DNA from: Mytilus edulis
Lineage: Eukaryota; Mollusca; Bivalvia; Mytilida; Mytilidae
Assembly: GCF_963676685.1 (NCBI RefSeq)
Contig: NC_092350.1
Coordinates: 71,736,502-71,800,501 of the forward strand
Reading direction: 5' to 3'
DNA length: 64,000 nt
How positions within the stretch are numbered: position 1 is the stretch's first letter; the number at the start of each line of letters is the position of its first letter. The translations under genes were made by a program, and so were the position numbers. The notes under the pieces are model-generated. The model was not told the origin of the DNA, did not search any database, and was given only the letters and a program-made list of their open reading frames with translations. Of the stretch, positions 49,801 to 58,858 are shown piece by piece.

Positions 49801-52500
49801 CAACGGAGAGAATGACAACCACTCCTACTGTTAGAGTAGTAACAACGCAACAACAAAAGACCACAATACCAACAACAAAACCACAAACAACCATAAAACC
49901 AACAACTCAACTACAAACAACCATTAAACCAACAACAAAACCACAAACAACCATGAAACCAACAACACAGCCACATACAACCATAAAACCAACAACACAG
50001 CCACATACAACCATAAAACCAACAACACAGCCACAGACAACCATAAAACCAACAATAGTAAAACCAGAAATTACGACAATTAAAAAATCCGAAACGACTG
50101 TTCCACCAAAATCAACTAAAAATGTTCTTACAACATCTGAAAAGACCATTAATGATATTGCAGCAACTTCTGAAAGGACATTGACAATTGGAGCAAAAGT
50201 TAAACCAAAACGCATCACTACCGACATAGCAGGCGCAGACGGAAATAATCCTATTCCAGACATCGAAAACAAAATCAAACCAGACAGCTCTTCTGAAAGT
50301 GTAGATACGAGAGATATGTTATTATATGTGTCCGCTGCCTGCGGACTGTTGTCGTTTATAACAATGATAGTTGTCGTCGGCATATGTTACCAGAGATCAA
50401 AGAGAAATAACAACCGCCGGTAAGTTTATACAATGCCCAATTTGATCACACAATGTCGGGTAAAAAATTTTCAACATTTATCGGGAGGTTTTGCTAGCCA
50501 TAAGATCAGGTTCAACCCACCATTTTTTTCTGAATCTGGCAGTTGTTATCAAATATTCCGTTTCTCTATGTATGATGGTGTGTATTTTATTTGAAGTTCA
50601 GTGTTTCTGTTGTTCCGTTGTTTTTCACTAATGGTTTCTCTCGGTATTTGTTGTGTGACCCGGATTAGTTTTTCCCTTTCCGCTTAATCAATTTATGACT
50701 ATTGGATAGCGGTATATTACTATTGTCATTATTGATTGAAAAACTAAAAGATTATTCTATACTTGATAATGAAGAAGCAAATATTTTGAAAATATAATGA
50801 TGAATTTGAATAGTAATAACAATACTTTGTATTGTAAGATCGAAATTTTTAAGTAGGCACTTGACTTTTGTCCTATTGAAATTCGACGTATGTGGTTCAC
50901 ATTAAAGTGTTATCAAACCTATCTTCTAATAAACAATATCTTTTTTTCTATCTAATTATATGCATATGACTTTTTTTTATCGTTTATCTAGATATAGAAT
51001 GTACATTTTTTATTTTAGATTCCATAATGATATTCTGTCAATGGAAACGGGTATGTATGAATTGTATTTTTTAACTGTTGTTAGGAGTACCCTTTTATCA
51101 TTAAAAAAACAAAATCGATCAAAGTATATTTCATATCAATAGAAACAATAGGTAAGGTGGTGTTGGTACTCATATATAGAGTTCCCTGTTTTCTAGCTTG
51201 CATGGTCCCATAAAAAAACAATGGATTAGCATTGGTTCGTTTTATATACCATGGACGATGAATGGTATCTTCTTGAATGAAGTTGTAATGACGACACACA
51301 ATGAACTTTTGAGAACCTCTCACAAAAACTCTTTTACCGCCAACTTTCAGTCAATGGTATTGCTGTGGTCATACATACAGACATCTTATATGGTGACGGG
51401 CTTTCAATTATAACATAATATACTTGCAATGTGAACATATTGAAACAGCCAACTTCTGGCATATAATCGGTGGTTTAGAGATTCACTCGGCGTTTAAAAA
51501 TGCAGATGAAAGATTTTTTTTTTTTCAATAAAATCATAACTACACTGTCTACTCTTTATCGACCGTGAAAGGGCTGTATAGCCAGTCAAGGTCGTTAAAA
51601 ACTTCCATTTGTATTCCTCTTTATCAACGACTTCTAACATTTTATCATTGATTAGCATTTTTTCTGTCTATTAAACCACGGCCATTGTCTATTAATAATT
51701 ATAACGAATTATAGAACTTGTATTGGTCAATTGGTGTGATTGCTAAACGTTTAACTGGCATGAAACGTATTTTTTGTGTTAATAAAATTTGCTGTTACAA
51801 AATATTAGAAATTATTATAAATTAAGGAATGTATCTCCGTCATGCAAAGCTCTGATTCCTTTCGCGGATTTGGCTATACTTTTTGGACCTTTTGGATTAT
51901 AGCTCTTCATCTTTCATATAAGCTTTGGATATCAAATATTTTGGCCACGAGCATCACTGAAGAGACATGTATTGTCGAAATGCGCATCTGGTGCAAGAAC
52001 ATTGGTAGTGTTAATTTTATTATTTAACCACATGGATGATACCGATCCACCAAAGAACGACGGGAAAATAACTATAGGTCACCATACGGCTTCAAATTAA
52101 GGAAAAAAATCTACAGGTCACCATACGACTTTAAATTATGAGCACTGTTTTACTACTAAGAATTATACAATTACCATTAAACGCATGTTTTTTTTTAGTT
52201 CGAGTTAACGGTTTGAATCAAATGCATGGTGTGGAAAATCCCAATTATAAGCAACAAAATGAATCAGAGTGTGTCGAACCTATAAACTACAGAGAAAAGA
52301 AACAAAATTGCAATAACGTGTATACAGAAATGCGCTTAACCGGAGCAAACCAATACGACGATCTAGTAGGAATCGAGGAAGACCCGTATGACGAACTACC
52401 TGACGAATTACCGGGCGATTACCAAGATTGCGATGCGTCTCCAAGATTATACAAGGCGTCGGTATCTCCAGAAAACCCTTACGATGTTTCTAAGTATTGA
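37713..52500 (+). CDS. EMI-domain type I receptor with Thr-rich stalk, ITAM and NPxY tail
   Basis: Six coding exons (37713-37807, 43750-43866, 48471-48574, 49783-50419, 51019-51050, 52199-52500) join in consistent phase into 428 residues. Residues 1-21 are a signal peptide. Residues 26-104 form an EMI domain with C27, C52, C63, C92-C93 and C103, ending in the typical CCxGY. Residues about 107-280 are a Thr/Pro stalk with TTIKPTTQPQ-type repeats, probably heavily O-glycosylated. Residues 285-307 are a membrane helix followed by QRSKR. The tail (308-428) has NPNY (342-345), an ITAM with Y381-D-D-L, seven residues, Y392-D-E-L, and NPYDV (421-425). EMI, NPxY and an ITAM are hallmarks of the Draper/CED-1/MEGF10 engulfment receptors, but there are no EGF repeats. 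An engulfment or immune-recognition role is inference. Introns hold large nested repeats. Confidence 0.82.
38230..38345 (+). repeat. SINE-like family copy in EMI-gene intron 1
   Basis: 'gcatgtggtatgattgcatt', 'cagcaagagagatcagagac', 'caaatgaaat'. The rest of intron 1 (38350-39090) has no clear feature beyond a G run at 38760. Confidence 0.6.
39100..39480 (+). repeat. Dispersed repeat copy ('gcctgtaccaagtaaggaat')
   Basis: 'gaatttgatgtgactgtcaa', 'agcgctataaaaccaaattc', 'atgcctgtaccaagtaagga', 'gactttccgttttgaatttt'. A second copy lies at 56290-56560. Confidence 0.65.
39890..42105. mobile_element. Foldback element (~150-bp arms) carrying nested SINE-like insertions
   Basis: Left arm about 39930-40075 ('cacgtttctccaacatttag', 'gactaaaataacattaggga', 'tacctgtaattcacct') is inverted at about 41965-42105 ('aggtgaattacaggtaatta', 'tccctaatgttgttttagtc', 'caaatgttggagaaacgtg'). 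Inside sits a SINE-like copy (40255-41110), itself split at about 40366-40978 by roughly 610 bases of other sequence. Sequences just outside ('aagtttggtgcaaatcc' at 39797, 'aagtttggtacaaatcc' at 42148) are direct repeats of each other. Confidence 0.7.
42610..43103 (+). repeat. Dispersed repeat with recent ~173-bp tandem duplication
   Basis: The block starting 'aagttcaatcaacttgaagc' at 42761 recurs at 42934 with only a few differences, ending in 'gcattcttgtttatatatat' both times. The upstream part is rich in 'ccgtccgt'-type repeats. The same family is inverted at 61335-61595. Confidence 0.85.
43750..43866 (+). CDS. EMI-gene exon 2
   Basis: Acceptor TTTTTCCAG; encodes QTVDRVVTKEVYVGTTEIPC, VVNSWLDELSCMNRKTKT. 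The donor AAT|GTAGGT is inferred because only this phase (2) joins in frame to exon 3. A second GT four bases on (TAG|GTATAC) would put TAG in frame. Confidence 0.72.
44198..44391. repeat. Array of 'atgtcgtwatwacgacat' palindromes, left
   Basis: About nine short palindromes of the form ATGTCG-TNATNA-CGACAT with variable centres, spaced by 'agc', 'aag' or 'cgct'. Confidence 0.92.
47474..47704. repeat. Array of 'atgtcgtwatwacgacat' palindromes, right
   Basis: Mirror of the left array, about ten palindromes; unit order is similar but not identical. Confidence 0.92.
47840..48060 (+). repeat. SINE-like family copy in EMI-gene intron 2
   Basis: 'gatagaattaccaatgagac', 'agcagctataggtcaccgta', 'tggccttcaacataagc', 'gaaacataaaataacggcc'. 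Confidence 0.65.
48471..48574 (+). CDS. EMI-gene exon 3, end of EMI domain
   Basis: Acceptor TTTATCGTAG, donor CAAC|GTAAGT. Encodes NVTEHRNETIQEIVPMVIKF and CCAGYTLEGDRCVQ; phase 2 in, phase 1 out. Confidence 0.85.
48624..48858 (-). repeat. Solo Penelope-like tail repeat in EMI-gene intron 3
   Basis: 'gaggggcgaaagataccaga' through 'ctccacatgttgcacccgtt' matches 2629-2868 in the same orientation; no RT beside it. Confidence 0.75.
49478..49635. repeat. Dispersed repeat fragment in EMI-gene intron 3
   Basis: 'ttacagatacggattaaggg', 'gatcaaggtatccccttcat' and 'ggagcggacccctttt' look like an isolated, GC-richer insert. Repeat status rests on composition and family resemblance only. Confidence 0.4.
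49783..50419 (+). CDS. EMI-gene exon 4, Thr-rich stalk and membrane helix
   Basis: Acceptor TTAACACAG; seven Thr codons open it. Internal tandem repeats of TTIKPTTQPQ type lie at 49880-50050; the membrane helix is LLYVSAACGLLSFITMIVVV. Donor CG|GTAAGT, phase 2. A long minus-strand ORF here is only the antisense of the Thr/Pro repeats. Confidence 0.9.
51019..51050 (+). CDS. EMI-gene microexon 5 (32 nt)
   Basis: Acceptor TTTATTTTAG and donor ACGG|GTATGT. Encodes (R)FHNDILSMET(V). It is needed to convert phase 2 of exon 4 into phase 1 of exon 6. Confidence 0.72.
51830..52025 (+). repeat. Dispersed repeat fragment in EMI-gene intron 5
   Basis: 'ggatatcaaatattttggcc', 'acgagcatcactgaagagac' and 'gaaatgcgcatctggtgcaa'. 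Judged a repeat by resemblance to a widespread bivalve sequence (memory, not searched). Right after it, 52065-52140 has two short copies of 'aggtcaccatacg'. Confidence 0.45.
52199..52500 (+). CDS. EMI-gene exon 6, cytoplasmic tail
   Basis: Acceptor TTTTTTTAG. Encodes the NPNY, the ITAM (YDDL..YDEL) and the C-terminal NPYDVSKY, then TGA. Acidic and Tyr-rich: ten Tyr in about 100 residues. Confidence 0.88.
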
Positions 52501-52612
52501 GTCTGTCTGATGTTAGTGCTACCTGGTTTACCAGTCACACTGTTCAGCCAGAGGAGACAAGACATATGAGTTGAACTGAGGTTTTGTTTTGCAATTTTAT
52601 GTTTGCCGTTAA

Positions 52613-52618
52613 ATTAAA
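52613..52618 (+). promoter_or_regulatory. Candidate polyadenylation signal ATTAAA
   Basis: ATTAAA 113 bases after the EMI-gene stop. Confidence 0.4.
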
Positions 52619-53322
52619 CATTACAATGTGAAAATTACCATTGTGCGGGATTTTAAGAACACAAACTAATAGTATGACGTATTGTATATACTTTATGATT
52701 GGTAACTAGTTGTGTGTGTGATATATAATATAATCTTTATTGCAAAATTACAGCCATAAGGGTCAAGCAATACAAACAAACAATGATACAATTTAAATAC
52801 AATGCAATACAATGAAATACAATGCAATATAATGGAACATACTTTTAAAGTTCAATTATAAATTTATGTATAAAATACAATCATGAGCTTGTCTGACATG
52901 GGTCTGATCCCCTCAGTTCTAAAGACTGCTTAATGAAGACTCCAATATGACAAACAAGTTCAGGGATGGGGCTTTGAATGTGTTTTAGTTTATCATATAC
53001 ATTACCATTTGTCGTAATATTTTCGCCATAATCGTGGTTATTATTTCACACATGTTTCACGTGAATATTTCATTCATTCTCCATTTAAACGTAATTTTAA
53101 TGCCGTGAAGAAAACCCCTCTAAATTCTCCTTTTAGAGTGTCTGGATAAGGTTAACTATTGTCACCCATTCAGACCCTCTTCTATGGTCCATATCGTGAA
53201 CGGACCATTGCGCAAAATTAATTTCAATACATTTTTTATTTCGTTTTTTTAAGCGTGTTTGTCAACGACTTTGTGTTCTTTTGTTATATATATGTAATAA
53301 TGTTTTGGATGTTAGGACCAGC

Positions 53323-53440
53323 GAGCGAGAGAGAGAGAGAGGTAAGAGAGAGAAAGAGAGAGGGGTAAGAGAGAGAGATGTCACCGATTTTGTTTGGATG
53401 TTAGGACGAGCTTACGAGCGAAGAGAGGGAGAGAGTGTGT
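53323..53440 (+). repeat. GA-rich simple repeat, interrupted
   Basis: 'gagagagagagaggtaagag' and similar runs with a repeated 'tttggatgttaggac' phrase. An ORF of R/E repeats across it is spurious. Confidence 0.85.
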
Positions 53441-53635
53441 TGATTAAAAAATATATTTGCATTTTTTTTGTTATCAGCCATGCACATAAAGCCTATTTTG
53501 TCCATGGAATCTATTGTTGTAGAATGTGTTTTAATCATCACTGCCAAAGGACCACATGGTTGCAATGGCTAAATATATATATGTTGGTGCAATGGAAGGT
53601 ATTGTCTGATATGTCGAAATTTAAATGGGTAGAGA

Positions 53636-53722
53636 AAATCATTCATAGTTAAAATCATTCATAGTTAAAACCATTCATAGTTAAAACCGTTCATAATTAA
53701 AATCATTCATAGTTAAAACTAT
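53636..53722 (+). repeat. 17-bp tandem repeat, about five units
   Basis: 'attcatagttaaaaycr' repeated five times. Confidence 0.9.
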
Positions 53723-53959
53723 GAAAATCTAGCAACATTTTCTTTGCAACGGTTCAACATTGACAGTAAACAAAATATCCGATGAAAAACGTTGAATGTT
53801 AATGATATGAACCTGCACACCGGGAACCAATGGTTTGTTTTTCTTACGGACAGAAACATTAATTATGCTTGATGGTAAACATAACCAAAGCAAGTAAATA
53901 ATGGAAAGGCAAATCTGTTCTAAGAATATGGATGTAGTATTCAATAGGCGGTCAAATCA

Positions 53960-54070
53960 GATATCGGTCCAAACACAGAATCCCATTGTTGAAGACCCAT
54001 TGGTGACCTTATGCTGTTGTCTGCTCTTTGATCGGGTTATTGTCACTTTGACACATTCCCGTTTTCATTC
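53960..54070 (-). repeat. Second SINE-like family, minus copy
   Basis: 'ttgaagacccattggtgacc', 'tgctgttgtctgctctttga', 'cgggttattgtcactttgac' is the reverse complement of 34495-34615. Confidence 0.6.
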
Positions 54071-55729
54071 TCAATTTTATTTCTTTGTTGTTGTTTTTGG
54101 GGTTTTTTTTAACATGTACTTTTTTAAGTTTGTATCTTTTTTAGTAACTTGGTCCATATTTGTATAATTGCAATAAATAATTAAACATAAAAATAAAATA
54201 TGCAAATATGCCATATGTGAAATGACTTTATGATGGTGGTGATTGAGGTATATGTCGACATTAAAGATCAATTTTCGGTCTTCACAGATACTCTAAGATT
54301 TCTTTAATTATCTATTTGTACAGGAAGTTTTTTGTTATATGACCGTGACGTCATCATCGGTTTTTTTTCATGATTTACTCCGGCTTGAAATGAATTAAAT
54401 TATAGGGAATGACAAATATTTTCCCTATCTATTCGAAATAACATCAAACATGTGTGCACGCAGGTTATTCAGTGTGCACTACATTTTTGGTGTTATTTTT
54501 TCATAGGCAGAAAAATATTACAGTCATTCCTTAAATAGTTACAAAATAATGTTTATGGTGGAACAACTTGACCTTCACGAAGACAACGGAAATCTACCTC
54601 TTATGTTTGCAAAGTACATTATACAATAAAGTACTAATATGTCTGTACCGGAAGGACATCTATTCACATGCCATAAAGTGTCAGGCCATATCTAAGAGGT
54701 CTTAATTAAATGTTTAAATTACTTTTTGCGTTCTTTCGCTACGTTTTATTTAAAAAATATATATATATATATTTTCACAAAACAAAAAGACAGTTTTAGA
54801 AATTAGCTGTGCAAAGCCCGTAATTTGTGGTTAAGTAGAATAAATACAGTCTTGACAAAGTCATGGAAACACAAACCACCACAGACGTATAAGAACTTTA
54901 TTGTAAAATGTACATAAGGGAGGAAATCCGAATCCCTATGTATAACAGTATTTATACGTGTAATTGAAATGTACATGATTTTTTGAGATAATAAATAAGT
55001 TTAAAGTAAGTAGAATAAAAAAGAACCCTATACATACTAGAATATACTCATATGGAATATGAATTGTATGATAAACAGTGATTCTATGCAGCATATTGCA
55101 ATGGTGTACAGTATAATGACCCCCCTCCAAATTTTCCCCAAAGAAAACGATACTTTCAAAGCACATATGGATAGTTAATTTATAACTGTTTCTGGAGATC
55201 CCGAGTATAGTTAAACAATTTTTGTTTCATGATTCATAAGTTTATAGGTGTGAATGAAAAATAAGTATTCTTGCATACAAATTCTACCCTGAGATAAGGT
55301 AAATAAATGAAGCAGAAAAGCTTCACATAATAAATATATATCATACAATTTCTTAAACTAAATATTTCTAAAATGATTGATTGAGTTATATTGTTTGCTC
55401 TCTAAAAGGGTGAAATTTGATATGAAGCGGCACATTTTCATGTTTTCTACCTTATATGCAAGTGATGTTTGCCGCTGGACGTTTAGCATCCAGCCGTCAT
55501 TATCATTCAATGTGTTTGTATTGGCTTTCATTTTTTGGTGATTTGTTTTGTATATGTGACTCTTTGTATTTCTTTTGTGCTTATAACGTGACTCTGTACT
55601 TTAAAAGATCCCGTCAGTATGATATTTGTCTATAATATGTCATTATGATATATTTCTATTATGAATTACTATATACGTTGAACCACAAACGTCAAAATCA
55701 ATCAATGGCGTAGTGGAATTGACAATTGT

Positions 55730-55806
55730 TGGATTCTCATAAATTCTATGTATAACTTTTGAACTAGTTTGAATCTCGGTCTATTTCTGTAATTTATTCT
55801 TACATA

Positions 55807-55860
<54 letters not shown>

Positions 55861-56240
55861 CTGTATGCGTACATTGCCTATGTAAATTTTAAAATTGTTT
55901 GTATGCACATTGAACGACAAATTTGTGTGACGTATATGTTCGTGGATAGGTTTTTGTGTCCTGTTAAATTGTTCCTTTTAAAAGTTTTGGATTCTCATAA
56001 ATTATATGTATAACTTTTGGACTAGTTTGATTTCTGTAATTTATTCTTACATACTTTTGATTTTTTAACCCTGTCTGCGCTCATTGCCTATGTAAAATTT
56101 AAAATTGTTTATAATCCAGGTACTTTTGATAACTATTGTATGCACATTGAACGACAAATTTATGTGACGTATATATTTTTTCTGACGTCAGACACTCAAA
56201 TCAATCCATGTGTTCGTAGATAGTAGATGTTGTTGTGTCC
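55730..56240 (+). repeat. ~250-bp direct duplication, one copy with a 47-base T run
   Basis: 'ttggattctcataaatt.tat' (55731 and 55988), 'taacttttg.actagtttga', 'ttattcttacatac' and 'gcacattgaacgacaaattt' occur twice in order. The first copy has T47 at 55810-55856 where the second has 'ttttgatttttt'. 54275-55725 shows no gene I can support. Confidence 0.8.
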
Positions 56241-56289
56241 TGTTAAATTGTTATACGATGATGACTGATGTTCCCATATTTTGACTATT

Positions 56290-56560
56290 TTATTGATTGT
56301 GACTGTTTATTTAACGCATCATGTAAATGTAACGGAATTTGATGAGACTGTTATTAAAGTGAGAGGGTTAGCGCTATAGAACCAGGTTTAATCCACCATT
56401 TTCTATATTTGAAAATGCCTGTACCAAGTCAGGAATATGACTGTTCTTGTCCATTCGTTTTTGATGCGTTTTGTTTTTTGTTTTTTGAATTTGCCATGTG
56501 ATTATGGACTTTCCAAATTGATTTTCCTCTGAGTTCAGTATTTTTGTGATTTTACTTTCT
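56290..56560 (+). repeat. Dispersed repeat copy, sister of 39.1 kb
   Basis: 'gtaacggaatttgatgagac', 'agcgctatagaaccaggttt', 'atgcctgtaccaagtcagga' follow the order seen at 39200-39330. Confidence 0.65.
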
Positions 56561-57020
56561 CCTTTGTCTAAGGGGAAACAACTCTAAAATATAAACGAAT
56601 CGATTCATAGAATATCTCGCATCAGCGTAATTCTGACATTATTTTTTCTAACATAGAAATTAATTTTCTGTATCTATTAAATTTAAAGGCATTAATTCCA
56701 TGATTTATGTTCTTCGACTCACGGTGAGCACAATATTGAAGCAGGATAAAAATGAAACCAACTAATCTCTAGTAATGAGTTCGTAAATGAAAAAAAGCTG
56801 AGTTCATACAATATTAAATTCCGCTAAGGTATTTTTTTATACAATTTAAAAGGATTTAAAGAAGAATAACATCTTTTGGATATTTGAAAGAATACACTTC
56901 TGAATTTTGACCCCCATTTTCAAAAGTTTGCATGATTTGAAATTAAAGCGCAGAGTAATATTTTATGAAGAAGATTTAATTCGCCCGTCTTGACACTGTA
57001 CAAACTTATTAATAAATGAG

Positions 57021-57300
57021 TTAAGGTGGTACCCAACACTTTCGCTAAAATTAATTTGGCTCGTTTAATTTTAGTAAAATTTTGTCAAAGTATTTACTTG
57101 GACACTTTAACAAAAATATAAAAATTAAAAAAAATTCGAACCAAATTTTTATCCGAAAAATTACACTGATTTTATAGCAAATTGACAAACACCAAAGTTG
57201 ATCATTGTGAAGCTTAATATTCCTTTTACAACACAACGTAATTAAAACGTTTAGCTGACTTTACATAGTTATCTCCCTGTAGTGTTAGGAACCACCTTAA
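57021..57300. mobile_element. MITE with TTAA ends
   Basis: 'ttaaggtggtacccaacact' at the left pairs with 'agtgttaggaaccaccttaa' at the right. TTAA at both ends fits piggyBac-type target duplication. Further inner pairing is weak. ORFs crossing it are artefacts. Confidence 0.8.
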
Positions 57301-57319
57301 TAGACGATTTACAGACATG

Positions 57320-57430
57320 AATAATTTTTCACAACCCGACCAAAGTGCAGGTAACAGTCTAAGGTCACCAATGATTCTTCAACGCAGTGAGAAATTCTAA
57401 CACCAGGAGATGTGCACCAGCCCCTTAATT
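57320..57430 (+). repeat. Second SINE-like family, plus copy
   Basis: 'cacaacccgaccaaagtgca', 'ctaaggtcaccaatgattct', 'tcaacgcagtgagaaattct'. Confidence 0.6.
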
Positions 57431-57529
57431 AAAATGTGTGCTAGACTAAGTTATGGATAAATGGACGTCATACTAAACACCAAAACATATATATTAACTG
57501 AACTAAATTTAAAAAAAAAACAGCAAAAG

Positions 57530-57620
57530 AAGAGGCTCCTGACTTGAGACCGGCGCAAAAATGCCGCGGGGTTTAACAGGTTTTGTGAGATCTCAACCCT
57601 ACCCTATACTTCTAGCCAAT
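57530..57620 (-). repeat. Inverted copy of the 19.1 kb repeat end
   Basis: 'gaggctcctgacttgagacc', 'ggcgcaaaaatgccgcgggg', 'tgtgagatctcaaccctacc' matches 19150-19250 in reverse. Confidence 0.65.
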
Positions 57621-58631
57621 GTATATATATTTTTTTAAATCACAACAATACGCAAAATTTAAAAGAAGTCCAAATACTTATTTTCTCAAAAAGCAACCAT
57701 TAAACACAATTGAAATCTATTTTATGATTCTAATAAGTTCGACCCAGGAAATAATTGACACGGGGTACTCATTTCCCTAATTCCGTTTTTCTTTGTTTTA
57801 TTCCTCACTTCCCAATTTTTTTCCCTCCATTTTTTACAGATCCTCTCACTTTGCCAAAGCAATGCAAATTAAGTGATTTCCTTCCAGTTACAAATATATA
57901 CTATAGTTACTGTCCTGGATGTGATCATTGTATGTAATATTTGCCGTTAAACTATAATCCTCAAATATGCATTTGCATACGAACTTGGTTTTATCTGACA
58001 TATTTTATGAATAACTAAACACATTCCTTCTTGTTTTTCTTAATATATTGGTAGATTAATCATTTAATCATTAAATATCTAAAATACATGTCTAAAATCC
58101 TTGAGAACTATGCATGAACTCATTTATCCACCGTTTAAATTAACAAACAAGGGTTTTTTCTTTTCTTTTCGATAATCCCCAATACACAATTTGATAGTTT
58201 AACAGTTAACTGCCATAATGACCACTGTAATAAGATTTCTTTCAACCCGTATTATATTTCTACAAATCATTTTTATAAGCCGCTTAATTCTAATGAGCGG
58301 TGAATCAGTCGCTAGGTTAATTATTTTCCGAATGCACACAAAAAAGTCTTCTAAACATGAACGAGTAATTGTACGTAGTATCGATATTTTCTGTGAAAAG
58401 CAATTTCTAAGCCAGGAATTATTTGTATAAACGACAGTAGAATATCAAATATTGGAGTTTTTTGTTTCATTTGGGAAATACCGTTATATTACGGTTTTAT
58501 TATTATTAATTTCTGCGGAAATCAGATGGATTAATCAAAAATATGGTTTCATACTATATAGCTAATAAACATGAGCATTCGTGACAGCCATAATGAAATA
58601 GTTAATTTTCTCTAGCTTAGTAGAATTAGCA

Positions 58632-58858
58632 ATGAGTACTTTGCAGGTTAAGGGAGGATCCGGCCCAGCCGGGAGGACTCTTAAAACTTTGAACAATAAA
58701 AACAACTTGGCTACTCTTTACATGAGAAAACAACTGGACCAACTCCGAAGAGAAAACACATTTAGTATTTCACATTTGGACCGTGATAGGTTCGAAACAC
58801 ATGATTTTCTGCAACAGGTCTTACGGAAAGATTCGGACAAACATCCATCTTCAATAAA
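58632..58858 (+). CDS. Unknown basic protein, exon 1
   Basis: 75 codons plus two bases; donor ATAAA|GTAAGT. Confidence 0.78.

Noticed and set aside
49907-50383. 158-residue minus-strand ORF (repeats of GFMVVCGCVV)
   Set aside because: Exact antisense of the Thr/Pro stalk exon of the EMI gene.
53281-53652. 123-residue ORF with ERERERGKREKERG
   Set aside because: Translation of a GA-rich simple repeat followed by AT-rich sequence.
57051-57236. 61-residue minus-strand ORF
   Set aside because: Inside the TTAA MITE.
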